Positions 27,147 to 36,417 of a stretch of 64,000 bases of DNA are shown here, piece after piece. The DNA lies in the NCBI GenBank assembly GCA_002238415.1, contig MPMI01000007.1, positions 1 to 64,000 on the forward strand. Reading direction: 5' to 3'. The number at the start of each line of letters is the position of its first letter. Within the stretch, counting starts at the first letter, position 1. Under the pieces are notes generated by a model. That model saw nothing but the letters and a program-made list of their open reading frames with translations, was not told the DNA's origin and searched no databases. This DNA comes from Desulfurellaceae bacterium bin18 (GTDB lineage: Bacteria > Desulfobacterota > Binatia > Bin18). The translations under genes were made by a program, and so were the position numbers.

Positions 27147-28034
27147 ATGCAAGCAATAGGCATCCTATACCCCGGCGATATGGGCCATAATGTGGGCCGC
27201 GTGCTGAAAGAAGACGGCTTTGCCGTTGTCACGACGCTGGTCGGGCGGAGCGCGCGCACGCGACAGCTCAGCGCGCAAGCCGCAATAACCGAGCTCGATT
27301 CTCTGCTGGCGGTCGTCGAACAGGCGGACATCGTCCTCTCAATTATTCCCCCAACGGCCGCCCAAACAGTCTCACGCGATTTTGCCTGCGCTACTCAGCA
27401 GGCGAACCGGAGGCCGCTATTCGTTGACGCGAATGCCGTCTCTCCCATGACTGTTAGCCAGGTCGGTGAGACCATTCGGGCCGCGGGCTGTGACTTTCTC
27501 GATGCCTGCATCATCGGTCCGGCCCGGGATGTGCGGGGTCGCTGTACCGTGTATGTCAGCGGTCCGAACGTCCGGGAGTTTGAATCGGCTCTCGGGCAAT
27601 CGCTCCGCATGCATCCCTTAGGAGACACCATCGGTCAAGCCTCCGCCTTCAAGATGTTGTTCTCCGGACTCAATAAAGGCCTGGTTGCCGTGCTGAGCGA
27701 ACTAACGGTGGCCGCGCAGGAATATAATTGTCTGGATGATTTGCTCGCCTGTTACACCGAGCTTTTTCCAGGAGTCATGCAGTCGTTGGAATGGCTCGTG
27801 CCGACCTATCCCTTTCATGCCGCCAGACGGGCAGAGGAAATGCGTGAGTTGGCCGAAACGCTGGAACACCTACACTCCTCCGCGGTCATGGCGCGTGGGA
27901 CTCAGCAGACCCTGGCCGAGATTGGCCAGCTCGACCTGACTGGTCGATTCCCGGAGTATGGAGAGCACGACTGGACGCTGCGTCAAGTGCTTGAGGCGCT
28001 CGGCCAATGCGGAGCGCTGAAACGGGGTTCCTGA
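27147..28034 (+). CDS. NAD(P)-dependent 6PGDH-like dehydrogenase (DUF1932)
   Basis: A 295-residue beta-hydroxyacid-dehydrogenase-like protein. The Rossmann start is AIGILYPGDMGHNVGRVL, the substrate loop VDANAVSP replaces the usual DMST, and the central helix keeps a lysine in FKMLFSGLNKGLVAVLSEL. The C-terminal part matches the DUF1932 domain. Substrate unknown. The ATG at 27147 follows GAGAGAGAC, and the gene is divergent from DUF2939. Confidence 0.85.
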   Translation: MQAIGILYPGDMGHNVGRVLKEDGFAVVTTLVGRSARTRQLSAQAAITELDSLLAVVEQADIVLSIIPPTAAQTVSRDFACATQQANRRPLFVDANAVSPMTVSQVGETIRAAGCDFLDACIIGPARDVRGRCTVYVSGPNVREFESALGQSLRMHPLGDTIGQASAFKMLFSGLNKGLVAVLSELTVAAQEYNCLDDLLACYTELFPGVMQSLEWLVPTYPFHAARRAEEMRELAETLEHLHSSAVMARGTQQTLAEIGQLDLTGRFPEYGEHDWTLRQVLEALGQCGALKRGS

Positions 28035-28157
28035 TACGGTTCGTATGTTGCTGCCACTATCCAGGCGTATTGACACGGATAGAGGTATTAGGCTAAAAAT
28101 GAACGCCAATGTTCCAATAATGAACTATCAAGTAAATTCCAAAATAAGGAGTGTCTG

Positions 28158-29153
28158 ATGTCACAGACGCATACGGTGAAGGCAACCTCCGATGCAATTT
28201 TTACCCAACTGCTCGATGTCCAGGACCAGGACATGCGTCGTCTGTATGAGAAGGCGAAACGCGACCAGTGGAATGCCTCGGCCGATATTGACTGGGACGC
28301 CGGGGGCGACCCGGACTGCGGTATTTTGCCCGATGGATTGATTGATATTTACGGCACACAATACTGGGACAAGCTGGACGACAAGCACCGACTCGACCTG
28401 AACCGGCACTTTTCCGCCTGGCGGATCAGTCAGCTTATGTACGGTGAACAATTCGCCCTTATGGTCTGTGGTCAGATTGCCAATGTTGTTCCGGGTATCG
28501 ATTCGAAGTTTTTTATGGCGACCCAGGTCGTGGATGAGGCGCGGCACTCAGAGGTGCTGGCTCGCTATCTGTACGACAAAGTCGGTGTGACGTATCCGCT
28601 GACGACCAACCTCAAGAATCTGTTCGACCACATCCTGGCCATGCCGCAGTGGTATCTCAAGACCGTGGGAACCCAACTCGTCGCGGAAACCCTGGCGGTG
28701 TCGCTGTTTCGGATGCTGGCCGACCACAGCCCGGACCCGTTAATCAGCCAGATCTGCCGCCGCATCCTCTCTGACGAATCTCGCCACATGGGTTTCGGGA
28801 TGTTAAGCCTGCCCGATCAGATACAGGAATTATCCGAGCAGGAACTCGAAGAGGTCGAAGAGTTTGCCTGCGAAGCCGCCGCCGGACTCCTGCAGGGACA
28901 GTTTCCGCGAGAAGCCTACGAAGCCGTCGGCTTTACCCAGGCCGAGATAGAAGACATCCGCACCATGCGTCACGCAGTGGCCAAAAAGAACGAATATGTG
29001 GCGTTTCGGACGTTCTTTAAGAAAGATTTTCATGCCGCCCTGTGGAGCAACATGGAGAAAGTCGGCCTGCTGAGTGAGCGAGCGGTCAAGAAGCTCGGGA
29101 CTATGGGCATTACCGCTCCACAAACACAGCAGCGGGAGCAAGCGGCCGCGTAA
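28158..29153 (+). CDS. AurF-like nonhaem diiron protein
   Basis: A 331-residue ferritin-like four-helix protein. Diiron ligands appear as Glu in YGEQFALM, Glu and His in VVDEARHSEV, Glu in AETLAVSLF and Glu/His in LSDESRHMGFG, a double ExxH pattern. This resembles AurF/CmlI-type N-oxygenases and related diiron oxygenases, which activate O2. The substrate is unknown. An ATG at 28158 follows AAGGAGTGTCTG. It stands alone with a strong terminator downstream. Confidence 0.85.
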   Translation: MSQTHTVKATSDAIFTQLLDVQDQDMRRLYEKAKRDQWNASADIDWDAGGDPDCGILPDGLIDIYGTQYWDKLDDKHRLDLNRHFSAWRISQLMYGEQFALMVCGQIANVVPGIDSKFFMATQVVDEARHSEVLARYLYDKVGVTYPLTTNLKNLFDHILAMPQWYLKTVGTQLVAETLAVSLFRMLADHSPDPLISQICRRILSDESRHMGFGMLSLPDQIQELSEQELEEVEEFACEAAAGLLQGQFPREAYEAVGFTQAEIEDIRTMRHAVAKKNEYVAFRTFFKKDFHAALWSNMEKVGLLSERAVKKLGTMGITAPQTQQREQAAA

Positions 29154-29198
29154 AGGCGGATAGAGGGGCAGGGTTTCAAACCCGCCCCCCTTTATTTC

Positions 29199-29228
29199 AG
29201 CAGGATGCTTCGGCGTCCTGCTTTTTTT
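29199..29228 (+). terminator. Rho-independent terminator
   Basis: A 10-bp stem (AGCAGGATGC with GCGTCCTGCT, one G-T wobble) closes a TTCG tetraloop and is followed by seven T residues ending at 29228. It ends the diiron protein gene. Confidence 0.9.
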
Positions 29229-29310
29229 GTTTCTCAATCCCTTCTGTGGGTCTCTTCCCCGGCCTGTTCCCCGGCGGCAGGCGAGCGGTATACTCCCCCC
29301 GCTCGTATAG

Positions 29311-29316
29311 TATAAT
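29311..29316 (+). promoter_or_regulatory. Possible -10 box for GST gene
   Basis: A consensus TATAAT lies 77 bp before the GST start codon, after the upstream terminator. The -35 position (around 29288) holds only GTATAC, a poor match, so this is a candidate only. Confidence 0.35.
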
Positions 29317-29392
29317 CAGGCGTGGCAACGGACGGTCCAAGGACGTGGTGGGCCGATCGTTGGTTCATACACAGACAGAAGGAGGGACTATC

Positions 29393-30172
29393 ATGGGTGA
29401 ATTTGTTGAGGTTGCAGAGGCCAGAGCACTGTCCGGGTTGCGACTCGTACTGTCGCTCGGCGTGCCGGGTCCGTGGAGTGAAGCCGCCAAGGGTATTTTA
29501 TACGTTAAAAAGATTCCCTATGTCCGTGTCCGTCAGGAAATCGGCGGCGCCAACACGGAATTGGCCGAATGGACCGCGCAAGCGACAGCACCGGTTGCGA
29601 TCTGGAACGATGAACCGCCGCGCTCAACCTGGATAGAGCAGCTCCTTTTAGCTGAGCGCCTTGAACCGACTCCCGCCCTGATACCGGACACTATCGAGGA
29701 TCGGATGCTGATGTTCGGCTATTGCAACGAGCTGTGCGGCGAGCATGGCTATGGCTGGGCCAAACGCCTGATGCTGCTCCACGCGGTCCTGACCAACCCG
29801 GACGCGGACGAATCAGCGCGGGCCTTTGCTACGCATCTGGGGAATAAATACGGCTATAATCGGGAAGAAGCCGAGGCCGCGCCGGCCCAGGTGGCCAGTA
29901 TTGTGACGGCGCTCGGCTCCCGCTTGGAACAGCAGCACGACAATGGGAGTCGGTTTTTTATCGGCAATCAGTTGTCCGCACTCGACATTTACTGGTCTAC
30001 GTTTGCCGCTCTCATACAGCCGCTGCCGCACGAGCTGTGCCCGATGCCCGCCCCCTTTCGGACCATGTACACTAATACCGACCCGGTGGTGCAAGCTGCG
30101 GTGAAGCCGATATTGCTCGAACACCGTGACTTTATCTATCACGAATACCTTGAGCTGCCGATTGCTCTGTAG
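29393..30172 (+). CDS. Glutathione S-transferase family protein
   Basis: A 259-residue protein with a thioredoxin-like N-terminal domain (RLVLSLGVPGPWSEAAKGILYVKKIPYVRVRQEI, then TAPVAIWNDEPPRSTW) and an all-helical C-terminal domain (FFIGNQLSALDIYWSTFAALIQPL) as in GSTs. The frame opens at 29246, but the ATG at 29393 follows GAAGGAGGGAC and starts the domain properly. Function in detoxification or dehalogenation is possible. Confidence 0.8.
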   Translation: MGEFVEVAEARALSGLRLVLSLGVPGPWSEAAKGILYVKKIPYVRVRQEIGGANTELAEWTAQATAPVAIWNDEPPRSTWIEQLLLAERLEPTPALIPDTIEDRMLMFGYCNELCGEHGYGWAKRLMLLHAVLTNPDADESARAFATHLGNKYGYNREEAEAAPAQVASIVTALGSRLEQQHDNGSRFFIGNQLSALDIYWSTFAALIQPLPHELCPMPAPFRTMYTNTDPVVQAAVKPILLEHRDFIYHEYLELPIAL

Positions 30173-30213
30173 GCCGGCTACTCGAAACGCCGTCGGCGAA
30201 AGGAGCAATCATA

Positions 30214-30447
30214 GTGGCCGGCAGTCAGATGCGTGTTCACAAGAAGATGGATAAGATTTTCCAAAGGCTAGACGCCTTGGAAGACAACGACAAAGCGTTG
30301 ACGAAGCAGACCAAATATCTGAAACAATTGGTGGTATTAGCTAAGCAGGACTCGGCGCGTCAGCGGAAGGAGTCGAAGAAGAGAATGTGTGCACGCCTTC
30401 TGGACAACAAAGGTGATGGAAAGAAGGCCAAGAAGAAAAAGAGGTGA
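30214..30447 (+). CDS. Small coiled-coil protein, paralogue 1
   Basis: A 77-residue product starting at a GTG preceded by AAAGGAGCAATC. It shares VHKKMDKI.Q.LD.LE.NDKAL.KQT.YL.QLVVLAKQDSARQ with the next gene, then ends in a Lys-rich tail (KKAKKKKR). The pair arose by tandem duplication. Predicted helical coiled coil; function unknown. Confidence 0.65.
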   Translation: MAGSQMRVHKKMDKIFQRLDALEDNDKALTKQTKYLKQLVVLAKQDSARQRKESKKRMCARLLDNKGDGKKAKKKKR

Positions 30448-30451
30448 CGAT

Positions 30452-30742
30452 ATGGCCGCCAACCAGACGAATGTCCACAAGAAGATGGACAAGATATTGC
30501 AAAAGCTGAACACGCTGGAAAACAACGACAAAGCGTTGGCCAAGCAGACCAACTACCTGGCGCAACTGGTGGTGCTGGCCAAGCAGGACTCGGCGCGTCA
30601 GTATCAGGAGTCGCAGGCCATGCTGCGCGAGTCCCAGTCCATGCTGCGCGACATGGGGCAAATGCTCCTGGAAATGAAGCAGTCCTCGGACCGGACAGAG
30701 GAGCGGGTTGCCGCAATTCTAGCCGAGGTGCGTCAGCACTGA
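30452..30742 (+). CDS. Small coiled-coil protein, paralogue 2
   Basis: A 96-residue paralogue of the preceding gene, starting 5 bp after its stop. The N-terminal 45 residues are about 80% identical to it. The C-terminal part instead has two short repeats (ESQAMLRESQSMLRDM) and ends SDRTEERVAAILAEVRQH. A third, decayed copy of its 3' end lies at 46878-46937 beyond the CRISPR island. Confidence 0.65.
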   Translation: MAANQTNVHKKMDKILQKLNTLENNDKALAKQTNYLAQLVVLAKQDSARQYQESQAMLRESQSMLRDMGQMLLEMKQSSDRTEERVAAILAEVRQH

Positions 30743-30830
30743 AGCGTTTACCGGGGTTGGTAGCCGGTAATCACAAAGTTCTGCGGGACCGTATTCCGAA
30801 GGGGAACAGGAACCCACTCCGGCCCTTCGG
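30683..30830 (+). repeat. Direct repeat left of CRISPR island
   Basis: Covers the last 60 bp of the coiled-coil gene and about 88 bp downstream. It matches 46878-47020 with several differences in the coding part but only three in the last 65 bp (ending ACAGGAACCCACTCCGGCCC). The whole CRISPR-Cas region lies between the two copies. Confidence 0.8.
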
Positions 30831-31461
30831 CCTCCACTGCCCGGGAGCCCGCCCCGTATCAGGTACGGGGTGACGTGCCTGCGCGGGAGTGACACGGCAT
30901 TGCATCCGCCCTTTTCTCATCTGCATCATCCCCTCCCTGGAGGGGTGGCCCAAAGGGCCGGGGTGGGTCTGCCCCGACCCGACCGTCCCCCACATCTGGC
31001 GAGCGCTGCTTCCTGGGAATGCCCAGCCCCCGTCCTTGAGGAGTGCGGGTTTCCAGCCCGCATGGCGGCCAGGGGGGCCACCCTCCCAGGCAGAGAGCCG
31101 CCATTTTCCTATCAAATGATAGGGACAAACGCGCGCCCAGTGTGTTAAGGAAGCGTCGTACCCTGGCCCCGAGAGCAGGCGTTGACGCTTTTCCTGCCCA
31201 GGAGTTTGCAACAGGCGACACGACCAAAACGAGTGGCCTCTTTGTCTCGACCACCAAGCGCCGTTTGCTCTCCTCCTCCGCTCGGTTTCGGACGAGCTTC
31301 TGGCGAGAAAGGAAAGAAGCCCGAAAAATTTTTGAGCAACAGTGACCTAGGATGTCACACCGGTGTGTTAGGGGTTCCTGTACATTGTGATTTTATCTCA
31401 GATGCTGTCACTTCTGTCTGCTAAGTATGTCCTTCATAACTGTTAGAAATTAGAGTCTGAC
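30743..31461. other. Intergenic region with repeats before cas3
   Basis: About 720 bp without a credible gene; the short frames here lack ribosome binding sites and family features. It begins with the direct repeat and then carries palindromes of dispersed-repeat type (30852-30870; GCGGGTTTCCAGCCCGC near 31046). The last 130 bp before cas3 are AT-richer and probably hold the cas promoter, but no clear -35/-10 pair is evident. Confidence 0.7.
30852..30870. repeat. Intergenic hairpin repeat
   Basis: A perfect inverted repeat CCCCGTA / TACGGGG with a 5-nt loop, followed by GTGACG..GCGCGGGAGTGAC. It looks like a copy of a dispersed intergenic hairpin family common in environmental genomes. Confidence 0.5.
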
Positions 31462-34011
31462 ATGAATTCATCTGCTTGGGGAAAGACAGGCGGACCCAAC
31501 GGTTCGTCTCACCATCTCGCCCACCATTCAATGGACGTGGCAGCCGTATTCCAACGTCTCCTGGAACTGCCGACATTCAGGCTCCGCGCCGAAAAAGCGG
31601 CGGGAAGCAGTCTTTCACAGAGAACCCTGGCTCGGTTGGGCACGACGGTCTTCCTGCATGATATCGGCAAGCTTCATCCAGGTTTTCAGGCAAAGGGCTG
31701 GCAGCAGGGACTCTGGCACCAACCACTTCGTGGTCATGTGACGGAAAGCTTGTCATTTTTGGACCTCGCGTGGCAGACACCTGAGCATCCTTTTCACGAT
31801 ATGACGCGGGCCATTTCGCGGTGGGGCGAGGGAGTTTCTCCGCTGATATTGGCCAGCTTCTCCCACCACGGACGACCACTCACAGAAGGGCCGCAGACTT
31901 CTCTGGGAGATTGGCCAGAGCTTCCGCAATATAGTTGGCGTAGAGAAACAGCGACGATGGTTGAGGCGTTACGTCGCTGGTTTCCTGACGCTTTTGGCGA
32001 CGATAACGAGCCGTTGTCTGCCAAATCGCTTTTCATCCACTTCATCGCAGGGCTCATAGCACTCGCCGATTGGGTGGGATCAGATAGACGGTTTTTTGGC
32101 GAATTCATCGCCACATTCGATCCGCATTATGACCAAAAAGCCCATGACCGAGCGGCCAGAGCCTTAGTCAAGATTGGGCTTGATGTGGGAAATCTGCCCC
32201 GCAGGCCCTTTCTCTCCTTTACCGAACTGACTGATTTCGCACAGCCCAACCCGGCGCAGGCTGCCGTAGGTGAGATTGGACCGGACGAACAGTTGGTAAT
32301 CCTTGAGGCCGAAACCGGGTCAGGTAAGACCGAGGCTGCACTGTGGCGTTTTGCCCAGCTTTTTTCGGCTGGTCGCGTCGAAGGGCTGTATTTCGCAGTG
32401 CCGACAAGAGCAGCGGCGCGGCAACTACATTGCCGTGTCAATGAGGCAATGAAGCAGGTCTTCGGAGAGCAGTATCCAGAGGCGGTTCTGGCCATCCCTG
32501 GGATGTTGCAGGCAGGAGAAGCAAGTGGACAGCGTCTTCCTGAATGGAAAGTGCTGTGGGAGGATCAGAAGGACACTGTTCCGGCGCGATGGGCGGCGGA
32601 GCATGCAACGCGATTTCTCACAGCCACCGTTGCGGTTGGGACTGTGGACCAAGCCATGCTGGCCGGGCTGATGGTCAAGCATGCCCATTTGAGGGGTAGT
32701 TCGCTCAGCCGCAGTCTGTTGGTGATTGATGAGGTTCATGCCTCGGACGCATACATGACTGGTATACTCACGCATCTCTTGAACGCCCATCTAGCGGTTG
32801 GGGGATACGCAATGCTGATGTCCGCAACGCTTGGATCACGAGCACGGGTGCGCTGGACAGGAGAAACGCAGCCAAGCCTCAAGGAAGCGGCAGCTACACC
32901 CTACCCGGCGGTCTGGGTGGGCGGCGAAGCAACACCGAGGAGAACGGACGGTGCCGGGCAACACAAGGCCGTACAAGTAACCTTAGACGACATGGCTGCT
33001 CGAAGAGCGGCTGAGTTGGCCCTTGAAGCTGCCAAGCAAGGGGCGCGGGTGCTCGTGATTCGGAATACAGTGAAGACGGCTATGGAAACATGGCAGGCCG
33101 TTCAAGAGCGAGGTGGCGCCGCAAAACTCTTATCGGTTGCAGGCGGTCCAGCGCTCCATCACAGTCGGTTCGCGGCAGAGGATCGGGTACTGCTGGATCA
33201 GGCAGTAGAAGCCGTTTTAGCGACAGACTCCAACCGCACTCCTCGGGGTGCCGTGGTGGTCGGGACGCAAACGCTGGAACAGTCGCTTGACATTGATGCC
33301 GACTTTCTCATCACCGACCTCTGCCCCATGGATGTACTGTTGCAGCGGATCGGTCGGCTGCATCGCCACATGCTTCCGCGTCCCGATGGATTTCAGGAGG
33401 CGAGAGCCGTGGTCATGACGCCCGAAGGCGGACTTGACCGGCTGACAGCACCGGCCTTTGAGAATGGTCTTGGCGGCTGGAACGACAAAAGTGGAGGATT
33501 CCAGGGCATCTACCGTGATCTGGCAGTGCTGGAGTTGACACGAGGGTTGATCCAAGACGAACCGTTGTGGCGTATTCCCGAGATGAACCGAGGCTTGGTC
33601 GAAGCGGCGACACACCCTGAGCAGATTACCGCGCTGATTGAGGAGAAGGGAGAGGGGTGGAAACGCTATGACCGTCAACTCGGCGGCGTCAAGGCTGCCG
33701 AGCGAGGTCTGGGTGACTTACAGCGACTCGACCGCAATCAGCCATACGAGAGTCTGTCTTTTCCCAATCTTGACGAGCGGATTATGACCCGGCTCGGGGA
33801 AGAGGGAGTAGTGCTGACGCTTAACCCCTCGCCACAGGGACCGTTCGGAACCCCGATCACGCGAATCACTCTGCTGGCACGGTGGTCGGCTGGGATTTCG
33901 TCAGACGATGCGGAGGCGGTACAGGTGCACTCTGTCCCGGACGGGCTGATGTTCACGGTGGGGGACCGCCCTTTCAAATATTCGCGGCTGGGCTTGCAAT
34001 CATCGGAATGA
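31462..34011 (+). CDS. cas3: Type I-E Cas3 nuclease-helicase
   Basis: An 849-residue interference effector that is recruited by Cascade and degrades target DNA. The N-terminal HD nuclease domain has HHLAHHSMDVAAV and FLHDIGKLHPGFQ (His-Asp near residue 65). The SF2 helicase has Walker A AETGSGKTEAAL near 284 and VIDEVHASD near 422, then the motif III SATLGSRAR and motif VI QRIGRLHRH. The ATG at 31462 follows a weak purine stretch. It is first in the cas operon; a 272-bp gap with one small ORF separates it from cse1. Confidence 0.95.
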   Translation: MNSSAWGKTGGPNGSSHHLAHHSMDVAAVFQRLLELPTFRLRAEKAAGSSLSQRTLARLGTTVFLHDIGKLHPGFQAKGWQQGLWHQPLRGHVTESLSFLDLAWQTPEHPFHDMTRAISRWGEGVSPLILASFSHHGRPLTEGPQTSLGDWPELPQYSWRRETATMVEALRRWFPDAFGDDNEPLSAKSLFIHFIAGLIALADWVGSDRRFFGEFIATFDPHYDQKAHDRAARALVKIGLDVGNLPRRPFLSFTELTDFAQPNPAQAAVGEIGPDEQLVILEAETGSGKTEAALWRFAQLFSAGRVEGLYFAVPTRAAARQLHCRVNEAMKQVFGEQYPEAVLAIPGMLQAGEASGQRLPEWKVLWEDQKDTVPARWAAEHATRFLTATVAVGTVDQAMLAGLMVKHAHLRGSSLSRSLLVIDEVHASDAYMTGILTHLLNAHLAVGGYAMLMSATLGSRARVRWTGETQPSLKEAAATPYPAVWVGGEATPRRTDGAGQHKAVQVTLDDMAARRAAELALEAAKQGARVLVIRNTVKTAMETWQAVQERGGAAKLLSVAGGPALHHSRFAAEDRVLLDQAVEAVLATDSNRTPRGAVVVGTQTLEQSLDIDADFLITDLCPMDVLLQRIGRLHRHMLPRPDGFQEARAVVMTPEGGLDRLTAPAFENGLGGWNDKSGGFQGIYRDLAVLELTRGLIQDEPLWRIPEMNRGLVEAATHPEQITALIEEKGEGWKRYDRQLGGVKAAERGLGDLQRLDRNQPYESLSFPNLDERIMTRLGEEGVVLTLNPSPQGPFGTPITRITLLARWSAGISSDDAEAVQVHSVPDGLMFTVGDRPFKYSRLGLQSSE

Positions 34012-34071
34012 TGAGTATACTTTTCTTTCTAATGTGGTCTCCGATACATAATTTTTATGGAGGTATTTAGG

Positions 34072-34287
34072 ATGGAACTTCACTTTTCCTTGGCATTTGG
34101 ATGGCGGCGTTTCTGCGACCGCTTTGGTTTACGGTCAACGGAGGTTTGGTCAATCCTCTCTATGAATATCCGCAGAATTTCCCGAAACGAATATCGGGAT
34201 AGACCCGTGGTGTCCGAGACGAAGCTGATCGGACGGAAGGATTCCCCATCTCTCATGGGGGCTAATGAACAGAAGAGCACGATATGA
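34072..34287 (+). CDS. Unknown small ORF within cas operon
   Basis: A 71-codon frame between cas3 and cse1 with an excellent ribosome binding site (GGAGGT, 34059-34064, 7 nt before ATG). Its stop overlaps the cse1 start as ATGA, as at other junctions in this operon. The product (starting MELHFSLAFGWRRF) has no recognised domain and uses several rare codons. It may be a leader peptide coupling cse1 translation, a small accessory protein, or a chance frame. An alternative ATG is at 34057. Confidence 0.45.
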   Translation: MELHFSLAFGWRRFCDRFGLRSTEVWSILSMNIRRISRNEYRDRPVVSETKLIGRKDSPSLMGANEQKSTI

Positions 34288-35843
34288 ACCTCCTGACCGA
34301 ACCTATCATATCGGTATCGCACCAGAAACGCCTTTCACTCCCCGAACTCCTTGCAGCATTAGCACAGGGACGAGTGACACAGTTTCCCGCGCTCAGGCCA
34401 CATCAGCGTGGGACATGGCATATGTTTCTGGTGCAACTTGCAACGCTGGCGCTTTGGCCGGCCAAACAGAGTGAGCCGCCCAAGGATTCTACGGAATGGG
34501 CCACGCTGCTACGCAGGCTGACTCCAGACCATACCGACGATGCCCCTTGGTGCATGGTAGTCGGAGATCTCGCCAAGCCTGCCTTCCTTCAGCCGCCGGC
34601 GCCGGACAATGTCAAATGGTCACCAGTAGCTACGCCGGATGCTCTCGACCTTCTCATTACCGCGCGGAACCACGACCTCAAACAATCAGTCGCTCGTGAG
34701 GTGGAAGCTGAAGACTGGCTGTTCGCTCTGGTCTCCTTGCAAACATCGGAAGGCTACGGCGGCGCGGGCAACCACGGAATCGCACGGATGAATGGCGGCT
34801 CTTCCAGCCGTCCGATGCTGGGTCTGGGGCCTGCCCAAGGCAAGGATTATACACTGAACCCGAGTGCGTGGTGGAGGCGGGATGTTCGGCGGCTTCTGGC
34901 AGAGCGCCAGGCAGGTAACAGTCTCAAACTTGGCTGTGAGGGAGGACTGGCGCTCCTCTGGTGTCTCGACTGGCCAGAGGGTGAGCAACTCGACCTCCGC
35001 GAACTCGACCCCTGGTTCATTGAGGTTTGCCGTCGGGTACGGCTGGTCGGTGCGAAAAACCGGCTATCTGCCCTTCGGGCAATATCGAAGGCGTCCCGCA
35101 TCGACGCGAAGATGTACCACGGGAATGTTGGCGACCCTTGGACGCCTGTACACAGACAGGACGGTAAGAGCCTCACTTTGGGCGGTGGCGACTTCCATTA
35201 CAAGAGGCTGGCCGAGTTGATGTTCGGGGGAGACTGGCAGGTGCCGGTGTTGGCCAAGCTCGGGCCGGAAGAGGAGACAATGACGGGTGACAGACTGCTC
35301 GTTGCCGAGGCGCTATCGCGCGGAAACAGCAAGACAGAAGGCTTCAAGAGCCGCGTCGTACCGGTTCCAGATAGTGTCAAGCGGCTTTTTCAGTCTCCGA
35401 CTGCGGCCACGCTCTCAAAGCTACAGATGGAGGAGATCAAGGCATTCGATGAAGCCTTACGCAACGCCATTGCGTTGCTAGCAGCCCGAGGCGATTGGGA
35501 CAGCGTAGGCAAGCCACAGTACGCTGTTTCAAAGCCAACGAGAGATCGATTCGATCGAACAGCCGACACGTTGTTCTTCCCCAACCTTTGGGCACGGCTT
35601 GAGGCTGAGACCTCGGGCGACCACGACTATGTCAACAAAGCCGGGGGCGATTTCCGGCGCAAGCTGCTCGAAGCAGCGAAGGCGGAGCTGGCCGCCGCCC
35701 TGCCTGGCGTTCCATGCTCAACGCTTCAACGACCGAAGGCCGAGACGCGGGCATGGCGCGCCTTCCATGCACGGATACACAAACTTGATACACAACTCTA
35801 CCAAAACAGTGAAATGCAGGAGGATATCGATGCCGAACCCTGA
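34284..35843 (+). CDS. casA: Cascade large subunit Cse1/CasA (Cas8e)
   Basis: A 519-residue subunit that recognises the PAM and recruits Cas3 in type I-E Cascade. The start NLLTEPIISV and the LSLPELLAALAQGRVTQFPALRPHQRGTWHMFLVQLATLAL block match Cse1, and the middle GYGGAGNHGIARMNGGSSSRPMLGL segment is a family hallmark. The C-terminal helical bundle follows. It overlaps cse2 by 14 bp. Confidence 0.95.
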   Translation: MNLLTEPIISVSHQKRLSLPELLAALAQGRVTQFPALRPHQRGTWHMFLVQLATLALWPAKQSEPPKDSTEWATLLRRLTPDHTDDAPWCMVVGDLAKPAFLQPPAPDNVKWSPVATPDALDLLITARNHDLKQSVAREVEAEDWLFALVSLQTSEGYGGAGNHGIARMNGGSSSRPMLGLGPAQGKDYTLNPSAWWRRDVRRLLAERQAGNSLKLGCEGGLALLWCLDWPEGEQLDLRELDPWFIEVCRRVRLVGAKNRLSALRAISKASRIDAKMYHGNVGDPWTPVHRQDGKSLTLGGGDFHYKRLAELMFGGDWQVPVLAKLGPEEETMTGDRLLVAEALSRGNSKTEGFKSRVVPVPDSVKRLFQSPTAATLSKLQMEEIKAFDEALRNAIALLAARGDWDSVGKPQYAVSKPTRDRFDRTADTLFFPNLWARLEAETSGDHDYVNKAGGDFRRKLLEAAKAELAAALPGVPCSTLQRPKAETRAWRAFHARIHKLDTQLYQNSEMQEDIDAEP

Positions 35844-36417
35844 TGCCCACCCCGTGAGTAGAACTGCGATAGCCGCGGCTCATATGCTTGAGAAACTTGA
35901 GCCGGGACCTCTGGCCGAATTGCGCCGAATGGATATCTCAGCCGGTGCGGCTGGCTTCTGGCGACTGGCAGCCCAGCATCCCGCTACGATCAACGATAAG
36001 AGTCTTAAAGATTGGATGACGATCGTCCGCATTCTCGCCATTCTGACTCCCAAGGGCGATCCAGCGGAGCGCAAACTGCTACATGACCCCAAGCGCCGCT
36101 TGGGCGCAGTCCTGTGCGACGGCGGCAATCCGAACTGGCCAAACTCGAATCCTCTCCGCCCGGTGCTGAGCGAACAGCGGCTCGCACGACTCATGGCCAC
36201 AAAGGGGAAACAGAGGAGAGTGCTTTTGCGTCGTGCGGTGAGCGCGATTAGCCGGACCCGCCAGCCCGACAGCGGCGTCAACGTCGCCGATATAGCGTGG
36301 ACGCTGCTCGACTCCGACATCGGGCGTACCGGACGAAGCATTGCCGAACACTATTACCGCAGACTCGACCGAGCTGAACGCAACCAGCAGACAAACCAAG
36401 AAGGAGCGAAAGAATGA
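35830..36417 (+). CDS. casB: Cascade small subunit Cse2/CasB
   Basis: A 195-residue helical protein. The segments GPLAELRRMDISAGAAGFWRLAAQHP and the Arg-rich LMATKGKQRRVLLRRAVSAISR match Cse2, which holds the non-target strand in the R-loop as a dimer. The ATG at 35830 follows GCAGGAGG. The longer frame from 35599 is an overlap artefact. Stop and cas7e start overlap (ATGA). Confidence 0.93.
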   Translation: MPNPDAHPVSRTAIAAAHMLEKLEPGPLAELRRMDISAGAAGFWRLAAQHPATINDKSLKDWMTIVRILAILTPKGDPAERKLLHDPKRRLGAVLCDGGNPNWPNSNPLRPVLSEQRLARLMATKGKQRRVLLRRAVSAISRTRQPDSGVNVADIAWTLLDSDIGRTGRSIAEHYYRRLDRAERNQQTNQEGAKE

